In this document: positions 13,211 to 13,735 of the stretch, one piece after another
Layout of the letters: every line of letters begins with the position of its first letter
Numbering within the stretch: the first letter of the stretch is position 1
Assembly (NCBI GenBank): GCA_023441145.1
Contig: JAEZQN010000043.1
Coordinates: forward strand, 1 to 13,735
DNA from: Bacillota bacterium
GTDB taxonomy: Bacteria > Bacillota > Clostridia > Lachnospirales > Lachnospiraceae
Length of the DNA: 13,735 nt
Direction of reading: 5' to 3'
Notes under the pieces: generated by a model
Seen by the model: only the letters and a program-made list of their open reading frames with translations
What the model was told of the DNA's origin: nothing
Databases searched by the model: none
Position numbers and translations under genes: made by a program

Positions 13211-13735
13211 TTAGCTTTCCCCATTTGTCCTATAACTACTACAGATAACATTTACAATCTGTTCCACTGAAGATGTATTTACATCAACATTTATATCTGC
13301 AGCAGCCTCATAATACTGCCTCCGAAAAGCGAGTAGATTCTCAACCTTTTCTTCTACATTGTCTCCTTTTAACAAAGGCCTAGTAGTATCCTTTTTAAGT
13401 CGACTAAGTACTGTGAATTTATTTACATCTAACATAATTACAAAGCCTAATTCCTTCAGAATACGTACATTATCTTCTTTTAAAGGAAGTCCACCACCTG
13501 TAGAAATAATTAAAGGTTTCTCTTCTTTCTGAAGTTCCTTTAGTAGTTCTGTCTCCAGTTGACGAAAAGTTGTTTCTCCAAACTGTTCAAAAATTTGTGA
13601 AATAGAACACCCTTGTTGTTGTTCGATTAGTTGATCTGTGTCCACAAAAGTCAGCTTAAGCTTATCGGATAGAGCTTGACCAACGGTGGTTTTGCCACTT
13701 CCCATAAATCCAATTAGTATAAGGTGCTTCTTCTC
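13211..13735 (-). CDS. aroK: Shikimate kinase (5' end off window)
   Basis: Shikimate kinase phosphorylates the 3-hydroxyl of shikimate with ATP in the chorismate pathway. In-frame coding continues to the right edge (EKKHLILIGF before the Met at 13705), so that Met is internal, part of the Walker A loop GFMGSGKTT. In visible numbering, catalytic and binding residues fall where the family has them: Lys15, the D-T-D pair at 32-34, Arg58, GGG at 80-82, Arg119 (TTRPLL) and Arg138/139 (FRRQYYEAA). This register implies that only the start codon and at most a few residues are missing. The 174 visible residues are the normal length. It precedes efp by 122 bases and acts one step after AroE. Confidence 0.94.
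   Translation of the reverse strand, partial: EKKHLILIGFMGSGKTTVGQALSDKLKLTFVDTDQLIEQQQGCSISQIFEQFGETTFRQLETELLKELQKEEKPLIISTGGGLPLKEDNVRILKELGFVIMLDVNKFTVLSRLKKDTTRPLLKGDNVEEKVENLLAFRRQYYEAAADINVDVNTSSVEQIVNVICSSYRTNGES

Noticed and set aside
1..13735. A new multi-gene system, mobile island or defence locus
   Set aside because: Every gene belongs to a recognised housekeeping or sporulation family in a known Firmicutes order. No integrase, transposase, direct-repeat boundary, tRNA gene or atypical composition block was seen.

Overview
The window is an AT-rich, gene-dense piece of a spore-forming Firmicutes chromosome. A complete spoIIIAA-AH operon shows that the organism makes endospores. 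Gene order and protein style suggest the class Clostridia, probably Lachnospiraceae close to Lachnoclostridium (Clostridium) phytofermentans. That species-level guess comes from recalled similarity and was not searched. Every gene is on the minus strand except aroE.

Reading along the minus strand (right to left), the window opens with shikimate kinase (aroK, cut by the right edge) and elongation factor P (efp). The convergent plus-strand gene aroE follows and shares a hairpin terminator with efp. Next comes the eight-gene spoIIIA operon (about 11.5 to 6.2 kb). It encodes the mother-cell half of the SpoIIIA-SpoIIQ feeding-tube/secretion apparatus that links mother cell and forespore. It has a sigma-E-like promoter in front and an intrinsic terminator behind. 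A single-gene unit for an Asp23/YqhY-family protein follows, with its own promoter.

The left part is a housekeeping operon led by a near-consensus sigma-A promoter: nusB, xseA, xseB, ispA, dxs and tlyA (cut by the left edge). It combines transcription antitermination, exonuclease VII, isoprenoid precursor synthesis and an rRNA methyltransferase. Spacing is tight: xseA and xseB overlap by one base, and most genes have a strong Shine-Dalgarno (SD) sequence just upstream. Several starts are best read as internal to the longest open frame, and some are TTG or GTG.

The order efp, spoIIIA, asp23-like, nusB, xseAB, ispA, dxs, tlyA is the known Firmicutes arrangement. Compared with Bacillus subtilis, accBC and folD are absent and aroE sits between efp and spoIIIA. 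I see no mobile element, CRISPR array, RNA gene, phage gene or defence system, and no stretch over 300 bases without a gene. I do not see a new multi-gene system. The points worth a second look are small: a hairpin at the 5' end of the nusB transcript, a three-copy pentapeptide repeat in SpoIIIAF, and polar insertions or tails in SpoIIIAG and SpoIIIAH.
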